This document shows, in pieces, positions 34,501 to 43,024 of a DNA stretch of 64,000 bases. The position numbers and the translations under genes were made by a program. How positions within the stretch are numbered: position 1 is the stretch's first letter; each line of letters begins with the position of its first letter. Source of the stretch: Mesorhabditis belari (taxonomy: Eukaryota > Nematoda > Chromadorea > Rhabditida > Rhabditidae). The stretch is taken from the NCBI GenBank assembly GCA_958450365.1, contig CAUEEP010000930.1, forward strand, positions 620,001 to 684,000, read 5' to 3'. The notes beneath the pieces were generated by a model. The model made no database searches. It worked only from the letters and a program-made list of their open reading frames with translations, and had not been told where the DNA came from.

Positions 34501-35502
34501 ACAAAAGCCAATGGATGAAATGGAGCTTTTCCTTTTCTTTTTTAAAAGTCTTTTTCTGTTTTTGGAAAAGACAAGAGGGGTTGCTAGGAGAGAAATAGTG
34601 AGAAGAGGTGGGAAGAGGTGGGAAGAGGTGAGAAGAGGTGAGAAGAGGTGAGAAGAGGAAGAGTGAGAGGTATGAGAAGAGGTATTCTTTTTTAAATAAA
34701 AAGAAAAGGAAGAGGGTGAGAAGAGATTGGAAGAGGAAGGGTGAGCGGTATGAGAAGAGGTATTCTTTTTAAATGAAAAGAAAAGGAAGAGGGTGAGAAG
34801 AGGTGGGAAGAGAAAGGGTGAGCGGTATCAGATTCTTTTTTAATTCTTTCTATTCTTTATTCTTTTTTAAAAAATGGAAAGAAAAAGAAAAGATTTGGTA
34901 GAAAATAGACAGATAAAATCAGAAATAAACAAATGAAATGAATGAACAAATGAAACAAATCAGAAATTCAATTATTCACGTACATTTTAGCTTTACTTAT
35001 TTTAGTTTTGCATTTACATTCAGAAAACTTGCTTTTCTTTGCTTTACTTTACTTTACTTTTCTTTACTTTACTTTACTTTACTTTTCTTTACTTTACTTT
35101 ACTTTACTTTACTTTACTTTACTTTACTTTACTTTACTTTACTGTACTTTGTGTTCTTCGGATTTTAGAAATGCATGCTTTTTGGCGCACTAAACTCTTT
35201 ATAAGTAAAGGCAAAAGAAGAAGAAGTCGCTAGAGAGCGTTTTACAAAACTCTGAACACAAAGTATTTTACAAGGTTCTTATTTTTAAAACAAAGTAGTG
35301 GAAAGAAGTGATTGTTAACTTTAAACTAATTATTATCTTCAAAAATAACTAATTATTATCTTCAAACTGATTATTATCTTCAAAAATCGACCAAAACTTA
35401 TAATTAAAGCTTTAGAAGAAATATTTACCCACCTTGAAAAACGATTCCATTGTTCAATGTCCAAAAACTCAGAAGAGAAAAGATAATTAGAAATTTAGAC
35501 AT
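16582..35502 (-). CDS. Secreted EGF/laminin-G multidomain protein (3' part firm, 5' part tentative)
   Basis: Firm exons, 5' to 3': 28821-28702, 27813-27752, 27604-27526, 27411-27342, 26710-26612, 26572-26534, 26431-26314, 25637-25565, 25248-25205, 24940-24868, 24824-24678, 23041-22935, 22763-22705, 22646-22544, 20311-20187, 19739-19633, 19398-19323, 19252-19100, 18642-18587, 18529-18430, 18105-18029, 17985-17904, 17802-17636, 16987-16884, 16788-16727, 16653-16582 (TAG). About 790 residues: EGF-like (CADNDLLCEQLC...ECGCW), Thr/Pro linker, LamG1 (ends GLDGCVR), charged linker, LamG2 (GFHGCMKR), EGF-like (ECGSDPC...CLC), LamG3 (GLYGCIR...DCPV-stop). Tentative: 35502-35433 encodes a signal peptide (MSKFLIIFSLLSFW) and 32704-32655 fits its phase. 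The junction 24,678 to 23,041 is out of phase as drawn. Likely an extracellular-matrix protein; the order EGF-LamG-LamG-EGF-LamG recalls agrin/perlecan C-termini, but I assign no orthologue. Confidence 0.8.
17350..17570. mobile_element. Hairpin MITE family A, full copy
   Basis: Both terminal repeats and the inner palindrome are present. It lies in an intron of the laminin-G gene. Confidence 0.9.
18153..18390. mobile_element. Tc1/mariner-like MITE 'TACAGTACTGG', copy 1
   Basis: Ends 'tacagtactggacaatg' and 'cattgtccagtagtgta' are inverted. The arms continue through 'aaatatgatatttgaaaaac' and 'gcgcgtaactgcaactccc'. TA dinucleotides sit at both ends. Second copy at 36,906-37,152. Confidence 0.8.
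18716..18948. mobile_element. Hairpin MITE family A, full copy
   Basis: Ends 'cttgggtaattaaaccgcc' and 'ggttcaattacccaag', with an almost perfect inner palindrome of about 50 bp per arm. In a laminin-G gene intron. Confidence 0.9.
19799..20019. mobile_element. Hairpin MITE family A, full but decayed copy
   Basis: The left end is intact, while the right end stops at 'ggtttaatt'. The inner palindrome has several mismatches. Confidence 0.85.
21048..21555. repeat. Right arm of the 20-kb-spaced inverted repeat
   Basis: Reverse complement of 1-775, with a shorter internal 'gttctaaagat' array (21,245-21,410). Homology on the left side of this copy stops near 21,048 at a 'gatttagaaaagatttag' run. 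Confidence 0.85.
22000..22073 (-). pseudogene. tRNA-like sequence, family I
   Basis: On the minus strand: D arm 'gcgcagtcagcagagcgc' and T arm 'gtccgggttcgactcccc', but an anticodon arm that cannot form a 5-bp stem with a 7-base loop. The D and T arms match the sequences at 28,444-28,519 and 30,750-30,822. Confidence 0.5.
22278..22480. mobile_element. Foldback MITE with 'ttgtctacaag' centre
   Basis: Ends 'actagaaataggcaaattcc' and complement, with 85-90-bp arms including 'ttcgttttcttgg'. The centre contains 'cttgtctacaag' facing 'gcttgtagacaa'. The related copy at about 34,125-34,350 has an amplified centre. Confidence 0.8.
23206..23446. repeat. 21-bp minisatellite
   Basis: About eleven copies of 'agaatagctacagtaatcca' (21-bp period, two variants) in an intron of the laminin-G gene. 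Confidence 0.9.
24178..24292. mobile_element. Family-A MITE relic (3' end)
   Basis: Only 'ccggtttgattacccaagtt' and a diverged 'cttctggcacacgctc' part remain. Confidence 0.55.
24312..24406. repeat. (gtctgtcc)n simple repeat
   Basis: Interrupted 4-bp/8-bp pyrimidine-purine repeats of 'cgtctgtctgtc'. Confidence 0.9.
26100..26240. repeat. Degenerate 'ctagagtatctagagaa' repeat
   Basis: Irregular tandem units in a laminin-G gene intron. Confidence 0.75.
26735..26962. repeat. Two adjacent simple repeats (agtacagaa; gtaaatagtaca)
   Basis: Short tandem arrays of 'agtacagaagtacagaa' and then 'gtacagtaaataaatagt', both intronic. Confidence 0.75.
27129..27393. repeat. Direct duplication including the 3' end of an exon
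   Basis: 27,129-27,250 and 27,281-27,393 are near-identical. The second copy contains the 3' 50 bases and the donor of the exon 27,411-27,342. The first copy repeats that exon end and donor in intron sequence but lacks the exon's 5' part and acceptor. Confidence 0.8.
27606..27695. repeat. 20-bp tandem repeat, four copies
   Basis: Unit 'agcttaagtttagatgctct', intronic. Confidence 0.85.
28444..28519 (-). pseudogene. tRNA-like sequence, family I
   Basis: Minus strand: D arm 'gcgcagtgcgagcgc', T arm 'cccgggttcgactcccgg' with perfect pairing, but the anticodon arm ('cttgtctctagtccatac') does not pair. Confidence 0.5.
28585..28661 (+). pseudogene. tRNA-Leu/Ser-like fragment
   Basis: A box 'tggccgagtggttaacgcg' and a B-box-like 'gcgggttcggcttc' on the plus strand. 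The arms between do not fold normally. It ends about 40 bp before the antisense EGF exon at 28,702. Confidence 0.45.
29703..29860. repeat. Purine tract (gaagagaagag)n
   Basis: About 150 bp almost wholly G and A on the plus strand. The long Glu/Arg and Ser/Leu frames across it are artefacts of composition. Confidence 0.9.
30001..30103. mobile_element. Hairpin MITE family A, 5' half
   Basis: Left terminal repeat through 'gggaaagaacgcacag'. The complementary half is absent. Confidence 0.85.
30390..30492. mobile_element. Hairpin MITE family A, 5' half
   Basis: Second half copy, about 390 bp from the one at 30,001. Both are followed by a shared stretch ('gatgatggattagagtagaa', 'ttctcttttctttatac'), so a larger segment was duplicated. 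Confidence 0.85.
30750..30822 (+). pseudogene. tRNA-like sequence, family I
   Basis: Plus strand: D arm 'gcgcagtcgggagcgc', perfect T arm 'ccgggttcaactcccgg', unpaired anticodon region 'cttctctgccgcttgaac'. Confidence 0.5.
31553..31800. mobile_element. Two family-A MITE halves in inverted order
   Basis: 31,553-31,640 is a 3'-half palindrome without terminal repeat. 31,697-31,800 is a 5' half beginning 'cttgggtaattaaaccgg'. The pair looks like a rearranged or nested copy. Confidence 0.75.
32326..32472. repeat. 12-bp minisatellite (cttggttcaatt)
   Basis: About twelve near-perfect copies. All frames stay open because 12 is a multiple of three, so I do not call a protein. Confidence 0.95.
32828..33118. 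repeat. 15-16 bp repeat (agctttagattctctt)
   Basis: About sixteen degenerate copies, similar in composition to the arrays in the inverted repeat arms at 1-775 and 21,048-21,555 (shared word 'ctttaga'). Confidence 0.85.
33648..33755 (-). pseudogene. Decayed tRNA-like sequence
   Basis: Minus strand: 'tagctcaatggtctaacc' resembles an A box and 'aaggatttaaatcccgg' a decayed B box. A short direct repeat ('aatggttaga' twice) disrupts the middle. Confidence 0.35.
33846..33935. repeat. 9-bp repeat (cagctcaa)n
   Basis: About nine copies of 'cagctcaa(c)'. Confidence 0.9.
34005..34075. mobile_element. Solo terminal repeat of the pogo-like element
   Basis: Contains 'cagtgcagaaaagcccttgt' followed by 'ctcattttgttggcc', the same sequence that ends the element at 37,355-38,185. 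Confidence 0.65.
34125..34350. mobile_element. Foldback MITE with amplified centre
   Basis: Arms with 'acctaatcccacc' and 'ggtggaattagattcg' relate it to 22,278-22,480. The central 'ctgtctacaag' word, present once per arm in the relative, is here a tandem array of about seven 11-bp copies (34,192-34,280). Confidence 0.65.
34590..34830. repeat. Purine-rich repeats (gaagaggtg)
   Basis: Irregular arrays of 'gagaagaggtgg', including three diverged copies of a longer unit with 'ggtattcttttttaaat'. Confidence 0.8.
35035..35146. repeat. (tttac)n microsatellite
   Basis: 5-bp repeat, about 20 copies. Three overlapping Leu/Phe/Tyr-rich frames are composition artefacts. Confidence 0.95.
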
Positions 35503-35959
35503 TTTTTTTTGAAAAGAGATGGAAAGTTAAATCATTATATTGTTAGAATGAGGAATCAGCTGGAAGTGGAATGGATTGGATTGGGGAAAGGGAGTGAAGG
35601 GATCGAGAGGTGAAGAGAGGCGCCCCGCCCCTTCACCCCTCTGCAGACATGAGTTCTCTGAGTTGCCCGGATTACCCGCACAAGTCTTTTATCCAATAAC
35701 AAATCGAAAACTGGAGTGGATAATTGTACAAGCTCCCCTAATACTCAAGTCTAATTAGTTACTCGACAAGTTACTCAGTTTTACCTTTTGTTTAACTACA
35801 GAAATAGTTTTCCATTAGAAGCGAATGGACTTTAGACTTTAGACGCTTTAGAAAGTTACTTTCTAAAGCAGTTTACTTTAGGTTTACTTTAGAAAGTTAC
35901 TTTCTAAAGCGGTTTACTTTAGGTTTACTTTAGAAAGTACTCAGATATGTCTAGTTATA

Positions 35960-36486
35960 CTATTGGGTTGGGGACTATGACTCGGCGCCGAAAATCAAAA
36001 AAATGTCTAAAACTTCTATTCGACTTCGTCAAATAATATGCGTTTGATATCAGTAGAATGGTTAACTAATTCTCTACAAAACGACATTTAAAAGAAAATT
36101 CAAACAGCGCCTCCGCTCAAGAAAAAGCCATTTTTTCACAAAAACTACAAACTGTGATCTAGAAAAAACCATTGGTGGGATCTTCCTGCAAATTTGGCAA
36201 CTTAAGTAATTGAATGTGCTCTATCTTTTTTATATAAACACCAAAGAAGGTTTATGTGAAAGAAACTGTTCAAATGGATGAGTCGGACTCTTTGCCATTT
36301 TGACTAGCTGTGTTTGGGAGTCCATAAACTCCACGAAAGAAAAGCTTTGTGGAATCTCTCAAAAGTGATTTTGTAGAGAAATAGTGGATCCTTTTGATGA
36401 AACCAAACGTATGTTTAAAGAAGGCTTTATGTGTGCAAAAAGTCCCTTTAAAGTTTGGCGCCGAGTCATAGTCCCCAACCCAATAG
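35960..36486. mobile_element. mariner-like MITE with 'ttgggttggggactatgac' ends
   Basis: 30-bp perfect inverted ends (35,960-35,989 and 36,457-36,486), with TA immediately outside the TTGGG start. The 460-bp interior has no intact transposase. 'ccaacccaatag' also occurs at about 42,313 and 42,655 as isolated fragments. Confidence 0.8.
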
Positions 36487-36905
36487 CAAATTTGGAGTTC
36501 ATTTACACGGCAGCGATGAGCGGGCGACGGGCGACCAAAGCCGTGTTAACGGTTCATGTTAACGTTGTTAACGTTTAGCTTTTGGGGCGTCAGTAGGCCC
36601 AAAATCCTGCTGACAATACCTGCGCCAAATTTGCCTTCTACAAATTCCAGATCCTGTTAAACCAAAACCAGCCGGAAGGTCTAAACCGACTCCCAGACGT
36701 ACAGTAATCCCCCGGTGACTTGGTCCCTTCGTCAACAATCCTTCCACAAACCGTAATCTGGAGTACTTCTGTAATTAGGGTTGTACCGTATTCACTCTAT
36801 TAGTATCACACCCCTAATAGTACTGCGGGCTAGGGGTAGATCGAAAAAAATAGTATTGCACGCAAATTTGCACTGATCCAAATTTAATTTTTATTTGTTG
36901 GTATT

Positions 36906-37152
36906 TACAGTACTGGACAATGAAATATGATATTTGAAAAAACACTTTCGCACTTTCGCGCGTCTGTAACTCCCTTGTCTTTATCGTATTTTTAATATTA
37001 ATATTACCATTGTGTAGCGCTTGAAAAGAGCTTTCAGAAAATGCAAAACACTAATAGTTTAAACTCAAAGACAAGGAAGTTACAGACGTGCGAACGTGAC
37101 GCGAAAGTGACGATCGCTTTTCAAATATCATATTTCATTGTCCAGTACTTTA
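36906..37152. mobile_element. Tc1/mariner-like MITE 'TACAGTACTGG', copy 2
   Basis: Same family as 18,153-18,390, in the opposite orientation. A further 3' fragment lies at 37,255-37,308 ('cattgtccaggactgta'). Confidence 0.8.
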
Positions 37153-37354
37153 TCCGTAATCCAGCTGTCTCCTAATGCAGCTATCTCGCAATCCAGCTAT
37201 CTCGTTAGATCGGTAAGCAACGTTCATGGTGATCTCAGTTGAACGTGACGAACGTGCGAACGTGACGATCGTTTCTCAAATATCATATTTCATTGTCCAG
37301 GACTGTAGTAGCCGACTTCTTTGCTAATTAAGTAAATATGTTTCAAAATAACTA

Positions 37355-38185
37355 ACAAGGGCTTTTCTGCACTGTTCAACATTGACGCAAAGTCTAGATT
37401 TTCGATTTTTTGTTGACTGAATATCTTTCAATTTTCTAAATCAATTTTTCCGCTCGTGATGATGGTCCCAAATGCACGTTTTGTTTGCTAAATCCCTTTT
37501 GTTTTGCTAAATCGAGTTCGTCCCGATCCAAAATTTCTCACCAAGCTCCACAACAAACTCGAGTTGCATTGCGGAGGATCTACTTGAATGAACGATACCT
37601 TCATTGGTGTCTATCTTCAGAAGGTTCTCGGAGCTTCGCTTTTCGGAAAGCGGCTGCTGGTGTGAGATCATAGTTGACACTCTCGACTCACAAAAGTGAG
37701 ACAACGAAGAAGAAACTCAAGGAGCTTTAGAGTGATTCAATTCTTGTGCAGTTCAATTCAATTCTGTGCATGTGGATTCACTAAATTCATTCAAGCTCCC
37801 GATATTGTTTGCAACGCACTGTTTAAGGCCAAAATTTGATCATTTTACGAGCATTGGATGACGAATGAACGAAAACCAGTGACCCGGAATGGAAACCCGG
37901 CTCCTCCACCAATGGAAACAAATCTTGATTGGGTTTGGATGACTCAGAGTGAGTTGCCAAAGGGTATGATCATTCATTCTTTCCAAAATTGTGCAATTAC
38001 GATGGTTTTGGATGAGTCAGAAGATGCTCTCATTCACTGTTTCAAGAAAAATTTTCCAATTCCAGAAGGAGCAAAACAATTGGCCGAACAATCTAGACAA
38101 TCAATCAACGAACAATCGAAAACTAGACTTTGTGTCAATGTAGAACAGTGCAGAAAAGCCCTTGTCAGTCATTTTGTTGGCCATT
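37355..38185 (+). mobile_element. pogo/Tigger-like DNA transposon remnant
   Basis: Inverted ends of about 32 bp: 'acaagggcttttctgcactg' at 37,355 and its complement ending at 38,165. The 3' homology runs on into 'tcattttgttggcc'. Inside is a broken transposase C-terminus (separate entry). The element lies between the laminin-G gene and the six-Cys secreted gene. Confidence 0.65.
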
Positions 38186-38226
38186 TTGTTGACCATTTTG
38201 TTGGCTACAGTTTTTATCTTACATAG
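37768..38226 (+). pseudogene. Broken pogo-like DDE transposase, C-terminal part
   Basis: The frame from 37,768 reads FTKFIQAPDIVCNALFKAK, a stop (TGA at 37,837), then a 122-residue frame from 37,858 with WVWMTQSELPKGMIIHSF and ALDESED-like 'VLDESEDALI'. Pogo/Tigger transposases carry a C-terminal block of the form 'KxxQPxD...N..FK..' followed by 'IxxSFxxCGIxxxLDGSED', which this matches. The stop and the missing N-terminal DNA-binding part show it is dead. Family match is from memory of the motif. Confidence 0.6.
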
Positions 38227-38385
38227 GAAATCGACTTGAACAAAGTTCAAGTTCTTGAACTCAGCCGTCACCACAAAAATAGTATTTCGCAGTACTAATA
38301 GAGTAAATACGGTAAAGTACAAAGTACAGTATTAAAGTACAAAGTGCTTCAATTTCTTCACAATGTACATTCCAAAAAAATAAAA

Positions 38386-38454
38386 CACAGCATGGATTCG
38401 AGCCCACGACGTCTCGCCTCGTAGGCGAACGTTCTACCAATGAGCTACACCGTC
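38386..38454 (-). pseudogene. tRNA-Arg(ACG)-like sequence, family II
   Basis: Minus strand: 'gtgtagctcattggtagaac' A box and a good anticodon arm (ttcgc/gcgag around ctacgag, anticodon ACG). The acceptor and T stems pair poorly, so I call it a pseudo-tRNA or SINE head rather than a working gene. Confidence 0.5.
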
Positions 38455-38654
38455 TGGAAAAGGCCTTACGCCTTACTTTACTGTTGGAAGTACTTTGATC
38501 TGTCAAAAACTTAAACTGTTACTCAAAAACTCAAAAGTTACTCAAAATTACGATTTGATATTCTCAACAATTCCACTCATGGAATCCCTAATGCTTCAAC
38601 GATTCCACTCATGGATTCAACTTCAACGGAAGATAAAGGAAGTAAGATAACCAG

Positions 38655-38750
38655 TCAACGATTCCTCAACGATTCCTCCACGATTCCTCAACGATTCCTC
38701 AACGATTCCTCAACGATTCCTCAACGATTCCTCAACGATTCCACTCATGG
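38655..38750. repeat. 11-bp repeat (cgattcctcaa)
   Basis: About eight copies of the 11-bp unit. Confidence 0.9.
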
Positions 38751-39333
38751 AATCCCTAGATTCGGGGGGAAAAAGATTTCCCAAAAAATTTGAACAAAAA
38801 CTCTGAGAAATGCGAATCGTTTTTACCATTTGTTTGACTCTGCATCATCACAAAGGTGATCTGAAAAATCTTGGAAGATCTTTTTCTCGATTCAATTTCA
38901 TTTCATCTCATTCAATTCGATTTTTCATTTCATTTTCATTCCATTCGATTCTTTTCCACTATCCACCGAATCTCGCAATCTAAATGGTAAACAGGCGCCT
39001 TAAAAAGACTTTAAAACTCAAAATTTTCAATGATTCTGTATCTAAAATTTTCAATTTTTCCCTAAAAAAAATTAGGTCATTGTCAAGAGAAATTTGCTGT
39101 TGCTGAATGTTGGCGCCTCGAGAAAGACAGAGATTTTTGTGAGAGTTGACCTTGGATGCTTTTCCTAATATAAAAGCTTTGTTTTGCTTGCAATGCGATT
39201 GATTTTTATGTTTAGATCTTTTTTTAAAAGTTAATTTTTAGAACTTTTGAGTTTTAAAGTCTTTTTAAGGCGCCTGTTTACCATTTAGATTGCGAGATTG
39301 GGTTTAGATCTTTTTTAAAAGTTAACTTTTAGA

Positions 39334-41633
39334 ATGTGGTTCATTTTCGGGATTTTCATCGCCGGGATTCTCGGGGAAACGATTGAAAAAACGATTATAT
39401 TGCATGGAAATGAGGATTTGGCAAAAGTTCTTGAAGAGGCGATGCCAAAGGTTGGGAGATTTGATGAGAGATTTGATAAGGTGGATAGATAAAGGAAGGA
39501 AGGGAAGGGAAGGAAGATAAGGGAAGTAAGCTAGTAGAAAGGAAGCTAGTAGAAAGGAAGCTAGTAGAAAGGAAGCTAATAGAAAGGAAGCTAGTAGAAA
39601 GGAAGCTAGTAGAAAGGAAGCCAGTAGAAAGGAAGCCAATAGAAAGGAAGCTAGTAGAAAGGAAGCTAGTAGAAAGGAAGCTAGTTAGCTAGCTAGCTAG
39701 AAGCTCTCTCTTCTATTTTTAGAGATGTTATAAAGATGGAAAGGATTACGCTGAGGGTGAGGCTTTTCAAGGAGGCCATTTGCGATATCGTTGTCAAAAA
39801 TTCGGAGTCTACGTTATTGAGGGTTCGATTTACAATCAATTTATCGCATTTCAATTTTCTAAATTTAGAAAATTGACTAAGCAACAAGCAATTGACTAAG
39901 CGCTTAAAAGAAAATACAAATTTAGGATGTCGAACCGATGGTGGAAAAGATTTAGATGTGGGTGATCGGGTACTCGAAGAGAACCTCTTGTCACAATGCT
40001 TTAAGGTAAATCATTTACATAAACTCATGTGTTTTCAAGTTTTTTTTAAAAGAAAACAATTCTAGAAAGCTACTCAAACCACTAGTTTCCCTTTAATCAG
40101 CTCAATTTTTGTTTCATTTTAATCAGCTCAATCAGCTCAGGCACTGGCTGAGTTTTGCTCATCCATCCACTTTTCAGCTGGCTAAACCGGCTAAATGCTA
40201 TACGACCTATACGCAGAATTTGATGCTGATTCCGAATCTATATTCCGTTTTTTCCAAATGACAATCTGTCAGAAGTTATAAGGGTTTAAAGTTTTTATTT
40301 TGTTTGTTTTGTTTTTTTTGTTTTTTTTTTGTTAAGACTCTGAAATCGGGCTTAGCGGCCTCTTAACGGTTTCCCTGCGGACCCGGTTCGTTGCAGCCGT
40401 GGCTGAGTGGTAAAGCTTTCGCTTCTAGAGCGAGACATAACAAGTTCAATCCCGCCTTGATTTCTTTTGCTTTTTTCAAGCCGAATCTCGTCCGAGCCAA
40501 ATGATCATAAGACCCAAATGATAATATTTTCAGTAAACCGAGCTGATTAAATAAAAATTGATAGTTTGGTAACGGTAATTTACCTAAAATAGGTGTCTTT
40601 TATATAATAGATAAAGAAAAGACGAAGTCGAAAATTTCAGGAAGGTAACTCGATTTTCTTTCGGCAAACGGTTTGCGGGATCATTGGAATGCCAGCTTGT
40701 GACAAGATTACACCAGTAAGTGCAATGGATAGTTTGAAATTTTATAATAAACATTTTCTCAGAAAGACTGATAGCTGAACGAATAGCTGATAAACTTTTC
40801 TCTGAATTTAGCATTCAAAACGTTTCTCTCTGCAAGAAATCGCTTCACAAGCGGCAAATTTTACGATGAAAGCGCAAAGAAATGAGAAAAAGCAAAGTTC
40901 GACTGAGAAAATTCTCACTTCAACTTTATCGAGCAAGGAAAAAGTTCGATTTTTGCCTGAGACTTCGAAAATCGAAAGGAATTCGATTGTCCGATTGTCC
41001 GAAGACGATTGTCCAAAGAAAAAAGCTTCAAAAAGTTCATCAACTTCTCAAAAACAACAATCAAATGAATTCTCAACAACAACAAAACCGCAAAAATTTG
41101 TAAAACTTTCAAAAAACCTTCAAAAAAGCTTTAGAGATGAGAAATTGAAAGCTCAAGTGAAATCGAATAAAAAGCTCAAGAATTCGGAAGGAAATGGGCC
41201 AATTACGGTAGGAAAACTCCCAATTACGGTATCGACAGTAATTCCTGGCAAACGAAAAACGCCTAAACCACAGGAGAATCTCAGGAAAGCCAATAATCGA
41301 AAACATTCAAAAAATCTCCGAGAATATCTTTTGGAAAAGAAATTGAACAATGAGAAATCTCGAAATGTTAAGAATTCTTTAAAAATTCAAAAAACCGCTA
41401 ATCCCAATTCCAAAGAATTCAAAATAAAGAAAAAAGAACGAAAAATGAAAATTTTCTCAAAAATATCAACAACAAAAAATGATTTTATCAAGAAATTCTC
41501 AAAAAATCTTAAACAATCTATAACTCTGAAGTCTAATCAAAAAAAACAACTCCCCAACTCGCCCATTTGTTCCACAAATCCACAAATGACTTCAAAAATG
41601 AGAATCAAAAAGGTTTCCAATGCTTGGCAGTGA
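39334..41633 (+). CDS. Secreted six-cysteine protein with Lys-rich disordered tail, 397 aa
   Basis: Exons 39334-39450, 39723-39822, 39926-40005, 40641-40715, 40812-41633, all in phase. The N-terminus [14 protein letters not shown] is a clear signal peptide. Residues 40-124 hold six cysteines (41, 63, 74, 97, 111, 119) spaced like a small disulphide module, with '[13 protein letters not shown]' and '[14 protein letters not shown]' as the best-defined stretches. It is somewhat like von Willebrand C/CCP-type modules but fits none exactly. From about residue 130 to the end the protein is Lys/Ser/Asn/Gln-rich, has no predicted fold and ends ...NAWQ. Intron 1 contains a 15-bp minisatellite and intron 3 a tRNA-like sequence. 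I do not recognise the gene; an extracellular role is inferred from the signal peptide only. Confidence 0.8.
39505..39692. repeat. 15-bp minisatellite (gaagctagtagaaag)
   Basis: About eleven copies filling most of intron 1 of the six-Cys gene. Confidence 0.95.
40394..40462 (+). pseudogene. tRNA-like sequence with CUA at the anticodon position
   Basis: Plus strand: A box 'tggctgagtggtaaagc', anticodon arm ttcgc/gcgag around ttctaga (CTA, which would read UAG), and a B-box-like 'agttcaatccc'. The T and acceptor stems do not pair well, so a suppressor tRNA is unlikely. It sits in intron 3 of the six-Cys gene. Confidence 0.45.
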
Positions 41634-41844
41634 TTGTGGGATATTTGATCGCCATTGAAGCTCAAATTTCTTGGTTTTTTTGCTGTTCAATATAAATAGT
41701 TTTTTATAGAAATCGATAGAGAAAGATTAGGCGCATTTAATGATATTTCTATTTCTAATTTCTAAATTGAATAAATCAACACCGAGAAATTTGAGCATAA
41801 AATTGGGTTGATGAATTGAAAACTGCCGACTATTGTCATATGTG

Positions 41845-42118
41845 ACAGTTTGAGCACTTTCTTCAAAAGAAACCCATTTTGGTGTCAATGGAGAAGTTGT
41901 AGAGAATCAAAAATCAAGCTTATATCCAAAATTTCAGAACGATTCAAAAACCGGTTTTCAAGAAATTCCAAATGTTACGAATTTTCACAAAACTTGCATT
42001 TTAAGCGAAACTACTAAGTGTATCTTTTTGGAAATTTGGCTATAAGCCTACTTTTTGATTCTCTACAACTTTTCTATTGACACCAAAATGGGTTTCTTTT
42101 AAAGAAAGTGCTCAAACC
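41845..42118. mobile_element. Foldback MITE
   Basis: Inverted arms of about 65 bp: 'agaaacccattttggtgtca' near 41,867 and its complement near 42,078, continuing through 'gttgtagagaatcaaaaa'. No coding content. Confidence 0.75.
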
Positions 42119-42820
42119 GGGACCTCTCCTCGATTTTTGAGTCTCACACTTGTCTCACACACAAACCAAAATCCTAAATCCCGAAAGAGGAATCCGCAAA
42201 TTGCCTTTAAAATGGGCAGAAGTCGTCAATAATAATGGAAATTATTTAGAATTAATTTATGGTTTTATGTTCAATAAATTTTAGTTCAAAGTCCCGCAGT
42301 TTTCAATTCACCAACCCAATAGATTTGGATGGGATTTGAATTTCCGTTCCGAGAAATAACAGTGTCTGCCAGAAGGCTCACGTTCACGGACGGTATCCAG
42401 AGATACTGTAACTAGTACCGTAATCCGTATCGATACTATAACTAGTACCGTATTTACTACCGTAATCCGGAATATAATTAGATCTTACAGTAATCCCAGT
42501 GGTATCCGCGGCTACCGTCCCCAGAGCGAATTAGCATAGGAAATCAGAATTTAGATCTAGAAATTAAAAATTAATTGAAGATCAGTTAACAGTGTGAACT
42601 CTAGTACGCCAGAAACTCGCGTTTAAGTGAGCACAATTCACCAATTCAACTCACCAACCCAATAGATAGGCAAAGAAAAGGGGCGAGGCGGAAGATCAAA
42701 TGTCCGAGTCGCCATTTCGAGTAGTTATTTTAGTTCAAAATTTTCTTTCACATTCGCATTAGTTGCATTTTTATTTGGAAAATTTCATTTTTAATGGAAA
42801 AAAGAAAAAAACTCTTTTAG

Positions 42821-42916
42821 GATTCACCACTTCTTGGTGTCGCCGGTATGCAGGAAGTTGGTTCGGTGAGTCGAACGATTTCCACTCAAGTTGGATCCCC
42901 GTCAACGCTAGAGGAT
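42821..42916 (+). other. Isolated exon-like segment
   Basis: A 32-codon open segment bounded by a good acceptor (ctcttttag) and a consensus donor (gtgagt), reading DSPLLGVAGMQEVGSVS... with gene-like codon use. I found no partner exons that would make a gene, so it may belong to an unresolved small gene or be a relic. Confidence 0.25.
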
Positions 42917-42991
42917 GTGAGTTTTTAGGCTAGATTTTCTAGAGATACTGTAAAGCGTACTGTACTGTAAAGTGTCGTAAAAGAAAAGTCG

Positions 42992-43024
42992 AATCAAATC
43001 AAATCAAATCAAATCAAATCAAAT
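42992..43024. repeat. (aaatc)n microsatellite, left of the foldback element
   Basis: Six copies. The same word continues on the far side of the element at 43,024-43,459, suggesting insertion into the array. Confidence 0.9.

Noticed and set aside
36640..36712. Plus-strand segment reading PVKPKPAGRSKPTPRRT to a stop
   Set aside because: A plausible acceptor precedes it but no upstream exon was found. Too short and too biased in composition to support.
42650..42725. Minus-strand ATG plus donor reading MATRTFDLPPRP
   Set aside because: The donor lies in a mariner-end fragment (ctattgggttggtgag), and no downstream exon continues the frame.
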